The notes: generated by a model from the sequence alone, not told the origin. 64,000 nucleotides of DNA from an uncultured Rhodanobacteraceae bacterium (GCA_937928755.1 CALEZI010000058.1:59068-123067); one strand, 5' to 3'; counted from the first letter of the stretch, positions 9,469 to 18,342 are shown. Program-made: numbers and translations.

Positions 9469-10209
9469 TCAGCACCCGGCCTCCGGTTTGCTCGCCTCGA
9501 TTCGATAACCCGTCGTCAGCGCCTGCCAGTCCGGCAGCAAACGAGCCAGCATCCAGCTGGCGAGATTGACCAACGGCACCGCAGCCAGCAACAAAGGCAC
9601 CATCAAGGCGCTCCATCGGCGCTGTCGCAGTGCCTCGGCCGCGGCGCCGGCCAGGGCCAGACTCAGCAGCAGACCCGCGCTCTCGGCGCTGCCATGCGTG
9701 GGTCGCGGCTGCCCCACCTTGAATCCGGCTTCTGAAAGAACCTTCACCAGCCCGTGTTGCGTCCACCGTTGATAGTCGTGCGGAGCGTCGTGGATCGGGT
9801 ACAGGAACGGCACCGACATCAGCAGACGACCGCCCGGCCGCAGTACGCGTGCAATTTCGGCAAACGCGCTCGCGGGCTCCGCCAGGTGCTCTGCGACCTC
9901 GATCAACAGAACCGTGTCGACACTCTGATTCGGCAACGGGAGCGCGCCGGCACTGGCAAACACGTGCGGATGTGCCCGATACAACAACTTTCCGGTCGCC
10001 GGGAAGTCAAGCGCCAGATAGGTGCAGGAACGATCCAGGAAGGGCTCGACCCAGCGGTCGCCGCAGCCGATGTCGATCACCTGACCCGAGGCACGCGAAG
10101 AAATCCAGGGCCCCGCAGCTGACCGCCGCCCATAGAGCCACTGCGGATGCAAAGGCGTGCCCAGCAGCCATTGTGTCCTGCGCCTGAGTGCTTGCAGCAA
10201 GTCGCTCAT
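9469..10209 (-). CDS. Class I SAM-dependent methyltransferase with C-terminal hydrophobic segment
   Basis: 246 residues. Motif I is VIDIGCGD (44-51), followed by LALDF (acidic motif II), a post-motif with LLIEVAEHL and the RVLRPGGRLLMSVPF strand typical of class I methyltransferases of the UbiE/Methyltransf_11 type. Residues about 180-230 are strongly hydrophobic (LLLSLALAGAAAEAL, then MVPLLLAAVPLVNLASWML), suggesting membrane association. The substrate cannot be read from sequence. The next gene is divergent, across 407 bp that hold a sigma70 promoter for that gene. Confidence 0.8.
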   Translation of the reverse strand: MSDLLQALRRRTQWLLGTPLHPQWLYGRRSAAGPWISSRASGQVIDIGCGDRWVEPFLDRSCTYLALDFPATGKLLYRAHPHVFASAGALPLPNQSVDTVLLIEVAEHLAEPASAFAEIARVLRPGGRLLMSVPFLYPIHDAPHDYQRWTQHGLVKVLSEAGFKVGQPRPTHGSAESAGLLLSLALAGAAAEALRQRRWSALMVPLLLAAVPLVNLASWMLARLLPDWQALTTGYRIEASKPEAGC

Positions 10210-10555
10210 CGTTCACCGCATTGCCGAGTTGACGCAATGATTGCATCGCTGCCGTCGTTGCGGGGATCGCATCGCGGGCCATGATGGCGCGACAACACGC
10301 GCCGGGATCAGCGGGCTGCTTGCCGGGCATCGCGGCGATCACGCGTAGGCCCCGCCGACGCAACATTGGTCGAAGGCGCGGTCAGCACTTCCCCGAAAGG
10401 GCGCACCCTGCCGGCCATTGCGCTTCCGCAACCGTTCGCAATGCAGTGCGGGCCGAGGGCTGGTCGCGTCAAGCTTGCAGCGTGCGCGTTTCGACGCGTC
10501 GGTCGGAGAAGCTGTGCGCGCAACGGCGAGTCCCGCCGGTGCGCCGCGACCGGCC

Positions 10556-10583
10556 TTGACAACCCAACCCTGCACCGTATCCT
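10556..10583 (+). promoter_or_regulatory. Sigma70 promoter for the fused MFS/spermidine-synthase gene
   Basis: TTGACA (10556-10561), 16-bp spacer, TATCCT (10578-10583). The -35 is perfect. Transcription would start near 10590, 27 bp before the TTG start or about 69 bp before the alternative GTG. The rest of the 407-bp gap 10210-10616 shows no gene I can support. Confidence 0.6.
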
Positions 10584-10616
10584 CGATCGACAAGCACGAC
10601 GGGATGTCCCAACCTC

Positions 10617-12983
10617 TTGGCCCACACAGGATCGCGTCCCGACGAACAGCCGTTGCGCGTGATCGCTGCGCTGTTTTTCCTGTCAGGCATATCCGGCCTG
10701 ATGTACCAGGTCATCTGGCTGCGAATGCTGCTGCGGGCGTTCGGCGTCGGCGTGTATGCGGTCACCACGGTGGTGGCGGTATTCATGATCGGGCTGGCGA
10801 TTGGCGCCTGGCTGATCGCGCAATGGTCCAGCAGGCCTCGCGACATCTCGCGCCTCAGGCTCTACGGCATTCTCGAAGTGATCGCGGGCATCATCGGCGC
10901 CGCGTCGAGCGTGGTGCTTCTTGAATTGCCAGAAGTCTTTCGCGACATCTTGCTGTGGGGCGACGCCGACCCTACCGGGCTGGTCGCAACTGCGCTTCGA
11001 ATCCTCATCGCGATGCTGGTGCTGTTGCCACCGACGATTCTGATGGGCGCGACGTTGCCGCTACTCAGCGGACATGTGACCCGGGATGCATCCGGGCTCG
11101 CCGAGCGCGCAGGGCTGCTGTATGGCGTGAACACGCTTGGCGCGGTGGTCGGCACCTTTGGTTGCGGCTTCTTCTACATCGCACTTCTGGGAGAGGTGCG
11201 CACGGTGCTGCTCGCGGCGGGCATCAATCTGTTCGTCGGCGCTGTGGCCTTGTGGATCACACAGGCCGCACCTCATCACCGCGAAGTTGAGCCACAGGCA
11301 GCCGACGCAAAGCCGAAGAAGCATGCTCGACTCATCCTCTTCGTGGCTGGCATATCCGGTTTCTGCTCTTTGTGCCTCGAGGTCGTCTGGGAGCGCCTGC
11401 TTTCACCCGTCCTCGGCAACTCGGTCTATGGATTCTCGTCGATGCTCGGCGCGTACCTGGTCGGAATCTCGGTGGGCGCAGCCGTCATGGCGCGGTTCGT
11501 CGCACGCCTGCACACGCCGATGCGCACACTGGGCTGGCTGCTGGTCGGCGCAGCACTGACGGGACTGGTGTCCATCCACACTTACACCTGGCTGGGCCTC
11601 ACGCGAAGCAATACCTGGGATGCGTACGCGACAATCTGGGCGCTATCGGATTTCTGGTTCGTCATCTTCAGCGCCTTCGCTGTCGTAGTGCCAGTGACGC
11701 TCTTCTTCGGCGCCATGTTTCCCGTTGCCGGGCGCCTCATCGCCGGCTCCGGGGCCACCGAGAGCGCGGTGGGCCGACTGTATTCGGTCAACACCCTGGG
11801 CGCGATCCTGGGCACTCTGGTATCCGGCTTCGTGCTGGTACCGATCTTCGGAACGCTCGCAAGCTTCCTTTTTGCATTGTCCATCGCCTTCGTCGCGGGC
11901 GTTTCGATGTGGGTCGCGGCGAACCGCAGAGAGTGCGCCTGGAACGCTCGCGGCGCTGGTCTGGCGGCGACCGTGGTCATGCTCATCGGCATTGGTTTCT
12001 CGCTCGATGATCCATTTCTCCGGGTCCTCGAGGCGCGTGTCGGATCACCCGGCGTCAGTGTCCGTCACGCTGAAGCATTGGGCGTGACCGTGACCGATTT
12101 TCAGGCACCGAACCAGGGTCCTCACACGCTCTACATCAACGGCGTCTATGTGTCGAATGAAGTCGAGGGCCTCGGCGAGCAGATGCTGAACGTCCCGCTG
12201 ATGTTCAATCCCGACCCGGGGCCGAAGAAGATCTTCTCGGTGGGCCTCGGCGTCGGCGACCATCTGCGCTACGCAGTCGAGGTGGGGCACCACATCACGA
12301 TCGCCGAACTGCACGCCCCGGTGGTCGAGTTCTTCCGCTCCCGTTCGAGCGCCAACGCGCGCACGCTGGAGTCGGCCAATGCGCGTATCGTGATCAGCGA
12401 CGGTCGCAACTATCTGTTGCACAGCCACGAGAAGTTCGATCTCATTTTTGTCGACGGCTCGCCGCCGGCCTACGCGGCCGGCATGGGCAGCCTTTACGCG
12501 CGCGAGTTCGTCGAATTGGCCAGACAGCACCTGAATCCCAACGGGATGGTCGTTGTCTGGTTCCCGGTGATCTGTTTCGAGCGCGACCTGTGGTCGGTCA
12601 TGCGCAACTTCGCGGACGTCTTTCCAGCCATATCGCTGTTCACCGCGCCAGGCGCCCCCAACGCGATGATGATGGGCTCGGTGGGCGACGGGGATCCCTT
12701 CGCCATCGACGCCGAGACTCAGATTGCTCGCTATTCGCGCTACAGCGAACCTTCCGCTGCATGGATGCAGTCGCGCACGCGATACCCGCTGCATGACCAG
12801 GCGGTGTTGCGGACGCATGCCCGCCAGTACGCCGGCGTGACCGACGACCGCCCAAGCATCGAATTCCCGCTGCAGCCGTTCTTGCGCGGCGAAGTCTTCC
12901 ATCGCGACAACCGCTTCCTGTACCCGGATCTGCTGTTGCCGGCAGCAACCATTGGGCCACCCAGACTGTCGCCGCAACAGTAG
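10617..12983 (+). CDS. Fused MFS-like transporter / spermidine synthase-like protein
   Basis: 788 residues from a TTG at 10617; a GTG at 10659 (residue 15) is an alternative because the first hydrophobic helix begins there. About 500 N-terminal residues form many membrane helices (for example LFFLSGISGLMYQVIWLRML, in which GxxGLxYQVxWxR is characteristic of this fusion family). From about residue 541 the soluble part has a Rossmann methyltransferase/aminopropyltransferase core (VGLGVGDHLRYAVEVG, then DGRNYL and DLIFVDGSPP). Fused MFS/spermidine synthase proteins are widespread; their substrate is not settled, and polyamine synthesis here is only an inference from the fold. A good promoter lies upstream. 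It stands alone as a transcription unit. Confidence 0.85.
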   Translation: MAHTGSRPDEQPLRVIAALFFLSGISGLMYQVIWLRMLLRAFGVGVYAVTTVVAVFMIGLAIGAWLIAQWSSRPRDISRLRLYGILEVIAGIIGAASSVVLLELPEVFRDILLWGDADPTGLVATALRILIAMLVLLPPTILMGATLPLLSGHVTRDASGLAERAGLLYGVNTLGAVVGTFGCGFFYIALLGEVRTVLLAAGINLFVGAVALWITQAAPHHREVEPQAADAKPKKHARLILFVAGISGFCSLCLEVVWERLLSPVLGNSVYGFSSMLGAYLVGISVGAAVMARFVARLHTPMRTLGWLLVGAALTGLVSIHTYTWLGLTRSNTWDAYATIWALSDFWFVIFSAFAVVVPVTLFFGAMFPVAGRLIAGSGATESAVGRLYSVNTLGAILGTLVSGFVLVPIFGTLASFLFALSIAFVAGVSMWVAANRRECAWNARGAGLAATVVMLIGIGFSLDDPFLRVLEARVGSPGVSVRHAEALGVTVTDFQAPNQGPHTLYINGVYVSNEVEGLGEQMLNVPLMFNPDPGPKKIFSVGLGVGDHLRYAVEVGHHITIAELHAPVVEFFRSRSSANARTLESANARIVISDGRNYLLHSHEKFDLIFVDGSPPAYAAGMGSLYAREFVELARQHLNPNGMVVVWFPVICFERDLWSVMRNFADVFPAISLFTAPGAPNAMMMGSVGDGDPFAIDAETQIARYSRYSEPSAAWMQSRTRYPLHDQAVLRTHARQYAGVTDDRPSIEFPLQPFLRGEVFHRDNRFLYPDLLLPAATIGPPRLSPQQ

Positions 12984-13031
12984 ATCGACGACCATCCGGC
13001 GAAGTTCTGATCGCCGCACGCGTTGGGCGTG

Positions 13032-13108
13032 CCCGCACTCGGCGCGTCTGCGCTCTCTCAACGCCCCAGAGCGCGCATCAGTCCCCACGAGCCGCGCAAA
13101 TGCTGGCT
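13032..13108. repeat. Displaced copy of the recO 3' end (far-side direct repeat)
   Basis: Bases 13032-13092 are identical over 61 bp to 15606-15666, which spans the recO stop and C-terminus. Similarity continues to 13108 after a 12-bp gap relative to recO. Read on the minus strand it would still encode the recO tail SWGLMRALGR followed by the stop, but there is no start and no recO body. It contains the same 7-bp-stem hairpin (GCGCTCT/AGAGCGC, 13050-13074). It lies between the fused transporter gene and the small gene at 13209. Confidence 0.9.
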
Positions 13109-13208
13109 ACAGCGGCGACTGCGGCGGTGGACAGCCCAATCGCCACCCAGCAGAATCAATGAAGTTACGGCGTTTTGTGGTCCAACGCCGATTCGACGGA
13201 GAGCCCCA

Positions 13209-13508
13209 ATGCTGACCTGGTTCGATACCCGCGCCGTCAAGGCCTTTGCCTTGGAACTGGCCGACTACGTTGTCGCACAAGACAAACTGTTGCGCCAGGG
13301 ATCGAAGAAGCGCGCGTCGAAGGCCGATGCCGACCTCGCCAGCAGCATGACCCGGCGGATCGCCGAGTTCCGCAAGACCGAGCGGCTGAACGTCTACAAA
13401 GTCGCCCAGTTGGGCGCCGTGTTCAAGGAGCGACTGCGCGAATCGGGTCTGGACGAATCCAGCACCGAGGCCTTGCTCACGCATTTGCTGGTGCAGGCGC
13501 GCGCCTGA
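13209..13508 (+). CDS. Small hypothetical protein
   Basis: 99 residues from the ATG at 13209 (MLTWFDTRAVKAF...). It is soluble, charged and predicted helical, with no signal peptide, cysteine or known motif that I recognise. Charged and Gln/Leu-rich helices (YVVAQDKLLRQGSKKRAS, then RRIAEFRKTERLNVYKVAQL) would suit a small DNA- or protein-binding helical bundle, but no function is claimed. It is convergent with the glycosyltransferase gene, and its stop codon lies inside the shared hairpin at 13504-13524. It sits within the segment bracketed by recO-tail repeats. Confidence 0.6.
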   Translation: MLTWFDTRAVKAFALELADYVVAQDKLLRQGSKKRASKADADLASSMTRRIAEFRKTERLNVYKVAQLGAVFKERLRESGLDESSTEALLTHLLVQARA

Positions 13509-13524
13509 CGCCTGCCGCGTCAGG
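13504..13524. terminator. Bidirectional hairpin between convergent genes
   Basis: CCTGACGC, 5-nt loop, GCGTCAGG: a perfect 8-bp stem followed by TTT on the plus side. The stop codons of both convergent genes (13506-13508 plus, 13520-13522 minus) fall inside the hairpin. Confidence 0.6.
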
Positions 13525-15472
13525 TTTCGACGGCAAATGCGGCGGGTGATTCGCCACGTTGCTGTCTCCGGTGCATCTGCAACAACGCCGCCTCCAAACG
13601 CTGGCAGAACAGCGCGGTGTCGAACAGCGGGCTGGAGCGCAGCTGCATCCGCAGTTGATCGCGCAGGTGCTGCAGTTGCGGCCGGTCCTGCGACAAGTGC
13701 AACGCGAGCGCTTCGTAGTCCGCCAGCGACCGGGTGATCAACGACTCCAGGCCTGCCGCCGCCAGCAGGCTGGCCGCAACGCGTCCGGCGAAGGTTTCGC
13801 CCAGACAGGTGATCAACGGCAGCCCTGCCCACAGCGCATCGCTGGCGGTGGTGTGCGCGTTGCATGGCAGGGTGTCGAGAAACAAGTCCGCGAGCTGGTG
13901 CCGGGCAAGGTGGTCGGGCAGGTCGCAACGAGCCGCGAAGACGAGGCGCCGATCGTCGATACCGCGTGATCGCGCTTCGGCCCTGAGATTGTGCTGCGCA
14001 TGCGGATTGTCGTCGAGCAGCCACAGCACGCTGCCCGGGCGCTGCTGCAGCAGGCGCATCCAGATGTCGAAAACCGCCGGCGTAATCTTGTAATTGTTGT
14101 TGAAGCAACAGAACACGAAGGCATCGTCCGGCAGTCCGACCTGGCTGCGACTGGGAACGGTTTCTGCAATTCGCCGCCGCGCATCGTTGACCTGATAACT
14201 TCCGGGTAACGTGACCACCTGTTCGCGGAAACAATCGACATGCGTAGCCGGCACGACCCAGGCGTCGGCCACGATGTAGTCGATGTGTGGCGCACCGAGT
14301 GTCCCCGGAAAACCCAGGTAGTTGACCTGTACCGGCGCCGCTCGCCGGGCAAAGATGCCCGGCCGGGCATGCGCGGTGTAGCCCTTGAGGTCGATCGCGA
14401 TGTCGATCCCGAGCGCGCGGATCCGCTGCACGATCTGCTCGTCGCTGGCATCGCGCACGTCGATGAAGACATCGAAGGCGCGCTCCAGGCGCGCGCGCAT
14501 CGCGGAGCGATCGTCGGGGCCGAACGAGATGCCGTAAACCTCGAAGCGCGCTCGGTCGTGAAGCTCGAACAGACCGGCCATCAGCGCCGCCGTGGCATGG
14601 CTGTGAAAGTCGGCCGACACGTAGGCGATACGCACTCGTCGATCGGCGCGAGGTGGACCCGACCACGAGGCGTCGGGCGCGTACAGCCGCTTGTCGCGCA
14701 CATAGGTTTCGGCGCAGCGCAATTGCGCCTGCGCGGTCCGCGCGGCAATCAGGAACACGAATGGCGTGACTTCCGGTCGCCCCGCGGCGACCGCCGCGTG
14801 CAGTTCATCGACATCCTGCGAATAGCGACGCCAGTCGCAGGCATAAATGCGCGCAGCGAACAGGTTGCCGCGCAGATAGGGTCGCCCGGGCGTGATCTCC
14901 AGCGCCTGCGAGAAGCACTCGGCAGCCTCAGGATAACGTTTGAGTCGATTGAACAGCAAGCCGAGATTGACCAGCGCATCGGTCGAATCCGGTGTGGCTG
15001 CGAGCACCCGTTGGTAGCCCGCGATGGCCTCTTCCGATCGCCCGAGATCGTCGAGTACGTTGGCGCGCCCGATCTCGGCAGCGACCAGTCGCGGATCGGC
15101 GGCCAACGCCGCATCGTAAGCGGCGAGCGCCACATCCAGACGGCGCGCGAGCAGAGCCGCGTTGCCCAGATTGCAGTGCGCGCGCGCATAGCCCGGGTCG
15201 TACTGCAGGGCGGTCTGATAGGCCGCGATCGCCGCGTCGAGACTGCCCGCCGCATACAGCGCATTGCCACGGTTGAGGTGCGCGCGCGGCATCGCGGGCG
15301 CCAACCGCAGGGCTTCATCGTAATGGGCAAGAGCCCTGTCGAGCCGACCGGCATCTTCTTCCGCGTTGCCGCGCTGGATGCACGCCTCGGCCTGCGCGCG
15401 CCCGACATCGGTCGCCTCCGCCGCGGCTTCTGCAACCGGCGTACGTCGTCGGAAAAGATCGAACAAGCCCAT
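13520..15472 (-). CDS. TPR-containing O-GlcNAc transferase-like glycosyltransferase (GT41)
   Basis: 650 residues from the ATG at 15472 (MGLFDLFRRR); ATG 15496 and TTG 15499 are in-frame alternatives. Residues about 25-200 hold at least five tetratricopeptide repeats (for example ALAHYDEALRLAPAMPRAHL, then AIAAYQTALQYDPGYARAHC). The C-terminal part has GT41/SPINDLY features: YVSADFHSHATA, DLKGYTAHARPGIFARR, VNYLGFPGTLGAPHIDYIVAD and CNAHTTASDALWAGLP (about residue 540). The family transfers GlcNAc or other sugars to Ser/Thr of proteins; the bacterial targets are unknown. There is no signal peptide, so it is cytoplasmic. It follows recO on the same strand and lies inside the segment bracketed by 61-bp recO-tail repeats. 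Confidence 0.9.
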   Translation of the reverse strand: MGLFDLFRRRTPVAEAAAEATDVGRAQAEACIQRGNAEEDAGRLDRALAHYDEALRLAPAMPRAHLNRGNALYAAGSLDAAIAAYQTALQYDPGYARAHCNLGNAALLARRLDVALAAYDAALAADPRLVAAEIGRANVLDDLGRSEEAIAGYQRVLAATPDSTDALVNLGLLFNRLKRYPEAAECFSQALEITPGRPYLRGNLFAARIYACDWRRYSQDVDELHAAVAAGRPEVTPFVFLIAARTAQAQLRCAETYVRDKRLYAPDASWSGPPRADRRVRIAYVSADFHSHATAALMAGLFELHDRARFEVYGISFGPDDRSAMRARLERAFDVFIDVRDASDEQIVQRIRALGIDIAIDLKGYTAHARPGIFARRAAPVQVNYLGFPGTLGAPHIDYIVADAWVVPATHVDCFREQVVTLPGSYQVNDARRRIAETVPSRSQVGLPDDAFVFCCFNNNYKITPAVFDIWMRLLQQRPGSVLWLLDDNPHAQHNLRAEARSRGIDDRRLVFAARCDLPDHLARHQLADLFLDTLPCNAHTTASDALWAGLPLITCLGETFAGRVAASLLAAAGLESLITRSLADYEALALHLSQDRPQLQHLRDQLRMQLRSSPLFDTALFCQRLEAALLQMHRRQQRGESPAAFAVET

Positions 15473-15605
15473 GAAGCTGGATCCGGATCTGCGCATCAAA
15501 GAACTTCAGCCACCGCGGCAACAGGCAGACCCCGATTCGCGAGTGGGTAAGCTACGATACCAAAAGGGATGGACGACTCCCCTCTGGCACGTGTCCGCTG
15601 CAGAC

Positions 15606-15694
15606 CCCGCACTCGGCGCGTCTGCGCTCTCTCAACGCCCCAGAGCGCGCATCAGTCCCCACGAGCGTAATGGTTCGCCGCGCAATTGCTGGCT
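15606..15694. repeat. recO 3'-end direct repeat (copy joined to recO)
   Basis: Partner of the repeat at 13032-13108. Bases 15606-15666 are the identical 61 bp; 15667-15678 are the 12 bp missing from the other copy; similarity resumes to 15694. It covers the last codons of recO, its stop (15632-15634) and 26 bp downstream, with a 7-bp-stem hairpin at 15624-15648. Confidence 0.9.
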
Positions 15695-16330
15695 GATCAG
15701 CTCACGAAACAGTCGGCGCAACTCGCGCAATTGCTCCGGCGCCGGGGTGGATCGCCCGCCCATCGCCAACAGTGCGCCGCCGCTGTAACCCGCTGCCGTT
15801 TCGCGAACACCGACAAAACCGTTCTCCGGCTCGAACCGATAGTGCCCGGCGGGATCGAGTGCCACGCCGCGCGCGTCGTTGGCGAAATCGGTGGCATAAC
15901 CCAGCGCGTCGAGCAGATCGCGCTCGAAACAGCGCAACACCCAACTCACCGCGGGACCATCGACCAGTTCGACCAGCGTTTCCCGATAACGGGTGTACAA
16001 CGGCGGATTGGCGTCGGCGCGCTGCACCAGGCGCACCAGCAGTTCGTTGCAGTAAAGGCCGGCCAGCGCGCGCTCCTCGCGCAACGCCAACGCCGGGGCC
16101 GCGGCATCGGCGCGGGTCAGTCGCTGCAGTTCGCCGCCGCCGGAAAAATCCAGTCGCAGTTCCTGGAATGGCTGCAGCAACGCGGGCAGCGCGCTGCGCG
16201 AGCCACGCGCACCGCGGGCGATCAGCCCGACACGACCGAACTCGGGCGTGATCGCCTCGACCAGCAGACTCGATTCCGAGTACTGGCGCCGGTGCAGGAC
16301 GAAGGCGGGTTGGTCGGAGATGCGCGACAT
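15632..16330 (-). CDS. recO: DNA repair protein RecO
   Basis: 232 residues from the ATG at 16330 (MSRISDQPAFVLHRRQYSES), the normal RecO start: OB-fold N-domain with LVEAITPEFGRVGLIARGARGSRS, then a helical C-domain (ALAGLYCNELLVRLVQ, RRLFRELISQQL). RecO binds SSB and RecR and anneals ssDNA during RecFOR gap repair. The zinc cysteines found in some RecO proteins are not evident. It follows era as in many gammaproteobacteria, but a 290-bp repeat block separates the two. The bases before the start are a pure polypyrimidine tract with no Shine-Dalgarno sequence. Its 3' end is duplicated at 13032-13108. Confidence 0.92.
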   Translation of the reverse strand: MSRISDQPAFVLHRRQYSESSLLVEAITPEFGRVGLIARGARGSRSALPALLQPFQELRLDFSGGGELQRLTRADAAAPALALREERALAGLYCNELLVRLVQRADANPPLYTRYRETLVELVDGPAVSWVLRCFERDLLDALGYATDFANDARGVALDPAGHYRFEPENGFVGVRETAAGYSGGALLAMGGRSTPAPEQLRELRRLFRELISQQLRGEPLRSWGLMRALGR

Positions 16331-16331
16331 C

Positions 16332-16611
16332 AGGAAAAGGGAAAAAGGAAAAAGGAAAAGGGAAAAGGGAAAGGCGGAAGAGCGGCTAGCTCGCACCAGG
16401 AAACCTCTGAACAAGTCCCGTTCACCCTTCGACAGGCCCAGGGCGAACGTCATTGCGAGGAGCGAAGCGACGCGGCAATCCAGAAATGCTCTGAAAATCA
16501 AATGCCTGGATTGCTTCGCTGCGCTCGCAATGACGAGTCGCGGGACTTGTTCAGAGGGTCCCTAACCGGGTTCCGCTCTCCCTTTTTCCATTTTCCATTT
16601 TCCTTTTTCCC
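16332..16611. repeat. Polypurine/polypyrimidine inverted repeat with nested MITE-like element
   Basis: The recO-era gap. The outer arms are GGAAAA-type purine runs at 16332-16373 and complementary TTTTCC runs at 16579-16611. The same pair of tracts occurs at 34072-34173. Between them lies the MITE-like element described separately. No gene is seen. Confidence 0.8.
16404..16565. mobile_element. MITE-like element, 17-bp perfect terminal inverted repeats
   Basis: Terminal repeats CCTCTGAACAAGTCCCG (16404-16420) and its exact complement (16541-16557) enclose a second inverted repeat of the CGTCATTGCGAG... type (16448-16535, arms meeting at CAATCCAG/CTGGATTG) and a CCCTTCGACAGGCCCAGGGC stretch. 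The right end reads GGTCCCTAA. A related element is at 34513-34650. No transposase is encoded, so it would be a non-autonomous element or a REP-like repeat. Confidence 0.65.
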
Positions 16612-16620
16612 GATCTCCGG

Positions 16621-17517
16621 TCAGTCGAACCCGAGCTGCTTCAGCGAGCGCTCGCTGTCGCTCCAGTCGGGCCGGACCTTGACCCACAGCTCGAGGTGCA
16701 CGCGGCCGTCGAACAGTTTTTCCATTTCCATGCGTGCGGCGGTGCCGATCTGCTTCAGACGCTCGCCACCCTCGCCGATGACGATCGCCTTCTGCCCGTC
16801 GCGTTCGACCCAGATGGTCGCCGTGATGCGCCGCATGTGGCCTTCGATGGCGAAGGCCTCGACTTCCACTGCGCAGGCGTAGGGCACTTCGTTGCCCAGT
16901 TGCCGCATCAGTTGTTCGCGCACCAGTTCGCCGGAGAGGTGGCGCTCGCTGCGGTCGGTCAGGGTATCGGCATCGAAGATCTGCTCGCGCTCCGGCATCA
17001 GCGCCGCCAGGCGTTTGCAGGCGTCTTCAGTACCCAGTTCGCGGCGCGCACCGACCAGCAGGATGGCGACGAAGTCGTGGCGCTTGCTGGCCTTGTCGAT
17101 GTACGGCAACAACTGTTGCTTGTCCTTCACCAGGTCGATCTTGTTGATGATCAGGGCGATCGGCAAACCGGTTTCTTTCGCGTGCTCGAGGGCCCCGCTG
17201 TCGCCCTGCTTCCACACGCCCGCCTCGACCACCAGCGCGACCAGATCGACCGTGGCCACCGCCTGGTCGACCGCGCGGTCCATCGCCTTGTGCACCGCAG
17301 TCGGACGTCGCCGCTGGATTCCGGGCGTATCGACAAAGGCGATCTGCGCATGTTCGAAGGTACGCACACCGAGCAACCGCTGACGCGTCGTGTGCGGTTT
17401 GGCCGAAACAGCGCCCAGGTGCGCACCCACAAAGACGTTCAGCAGGCTCGACTTGCCGACATTGGGTCGACCAACCAGAGCGGCATATCCGGCGCGAAAC
17501 GGTACAGGTGCATTCAC
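16621..17517 (-). CDS. era: GTPase Era
   Basis: 298 residues from the GTG at 17517, which overlaps the rnc stop (GTGA). G1 GRPNVGKS (16-23), switch region KPHTTRQ (40-46), G3 DTPG (63-66), G4 NKID (about 126), and a C-terminal KH domain with IVIGEGGERLKQIG (about 246). Era binds the 3' end of 16S rRNA and is needed for 30S maturation; the KH domain makes the RNA contact. Coupling to rnc by stop/start overlap is the usual arrangement. Confidence 0.95.
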   Translation of the reverse strand: MNAPVPFRAGYAALVGRPNVGKSSLLNVFVGAHLGAVSAKPHTTRQRLLGVRTFEHAQIAFVDTPGIQRRRPTAVHKAMDRAVDQAVATVDLVALVVEAGVWKQGDSGALEHAKETGLPIALIINKIDLVKDKQQLLPYIDKASKRHDFVAILLVGARRELGTEDACKRLAALMPEREQIFDADTLTDRSERHLSGELVREQLMRQLGNEVPYACAVEVEAFAIEGHMRRITATIWVERDGQKAIVIGEGGERLKQIGTAARMEMEKLFDGRVHLELWVKVRPDWSDSERSLKQLGFD

Positions 17518-18227
17518 GATGTCGACGGTCCTTGCGGGGCAGTGCGCTGGCCTGCACCCTGGTCTATGCGTTGCAGCAGCGCGGTCGCGGCTGCCTGCTC
17601 GGCGGCCTTGCGGCTGCGCCCTTCTGCCTCGGCGCTGAGCTCGGCCTCGGCAATCCGGCAAGCCACGCGAAAGGTCTTGTCGTGATCCTTGCCCGCCGTA
17701 TCCACCAGTTGGTAGTCGGGGAGCGCCATGCCCCTGCCCTGCAGCCACTCCTGCAGTCGCGTCTTGGCATCCTTGGATGCCGATAGATCGACGGCATCGA
17801 AAGCCTCGGCAAACAACTGGCGTACCAGTATCTGGCAGCCGTCCCAGCCGGCATCCAGATACACCGCCGCAACCAGCGCTTCCAGTGTGTCGGCGAGGAT
17901 CGAGTCGCGCCGGTAACCGCCGCTCTTCAGTTCACCACCACCCATGCGCAGGTAGTCGGACAGGTCGATGCGACGCGCCAGGTCGGCGAGGCTGGATTCA
18001 CGGATCAGCGCTGCGCGCAGGCGCGTCAGATCGCCTTCCGGCGCGCGCGGGTAACGTGCGTAGAGTTCAATGCTGACGACCGCATTGATCAATGCGTCGC
18101 CGAGGAATTCGAGCCGTTCGTAGTTGGCATGTCCCGCGCTGCGATGCGTCAGGGCGCGATCCAACAGCGCCGGATCGCTGAAACTGACGCCGAAGCGTTG
18201 CAATGGATTGCCGTGAAGATCGCTCAC
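17514..18227 (-). CDS. rnc: Ribonuclease III
   Basis: 237 residues from the GTG at 18227 (VSDLHGNPLQRFGVSFSDPALL). The signature ERLEFLGDAL (37-46) with the metal-binding Glu/Asp residues, and DTLEALVAAVYLDAG, form the endonuclease domain; the C-terminal double-stranded RNA-binding domain begins near KTRLQEWLQGRGMALPDY. It processes rRNA precursors and structured mRNAs. It overlaps era by 4 bp; the upstream gene is the DUF4845 protein after 115 bp. Confidence 0.95.
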   Translation of the reverse strand: MSDLHGNPLQRFGVSFSDPALLDRALTHRSAGHANYERLEFLGDALINAVVSIELYARYPRAPEGDLTRLRAALIRESSLADLARRIDLSDYLRMGGGELKSGGYRRDSILADTLEALVAAVYLDAGWDGCQILVRQLFAEAFDAVDLSASKDAKTRLQEWLQGRGMALPDYQLVDTAGKDHDKTFRVACRIAEAELSAEAEGRSRKAAEQAAATALLQRIDQGAGQRTAPQGPSTS

Positions 18228-18342
18228 GCCGGTGCTCGCCGCCCGCCGCGGAACCCGGGAAGGGCCGACGATCGAAAGGCTGCGGTCGCGGCGACGACTC
18301 TCGAAAAACGCTGCGCTCGCACGCCGTGACCTTTGGGCGTCA

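Noticed and set aside
10308..10593. Possible small genes in the 407-bp gap before the fused transporter gene
   Set aside because: Overlapping Arg/Ala-rich frames on both strands, no ribosome site, and a sigma70 promoter lies there; no evidence of coding.
13032..15631. Prophage or ICE between the recO-tail repeats
   Set aside because: No integrase, recombinase, phage or conjugation gene is present; only the two described genes. Kept as an inserted-module hypothesis.
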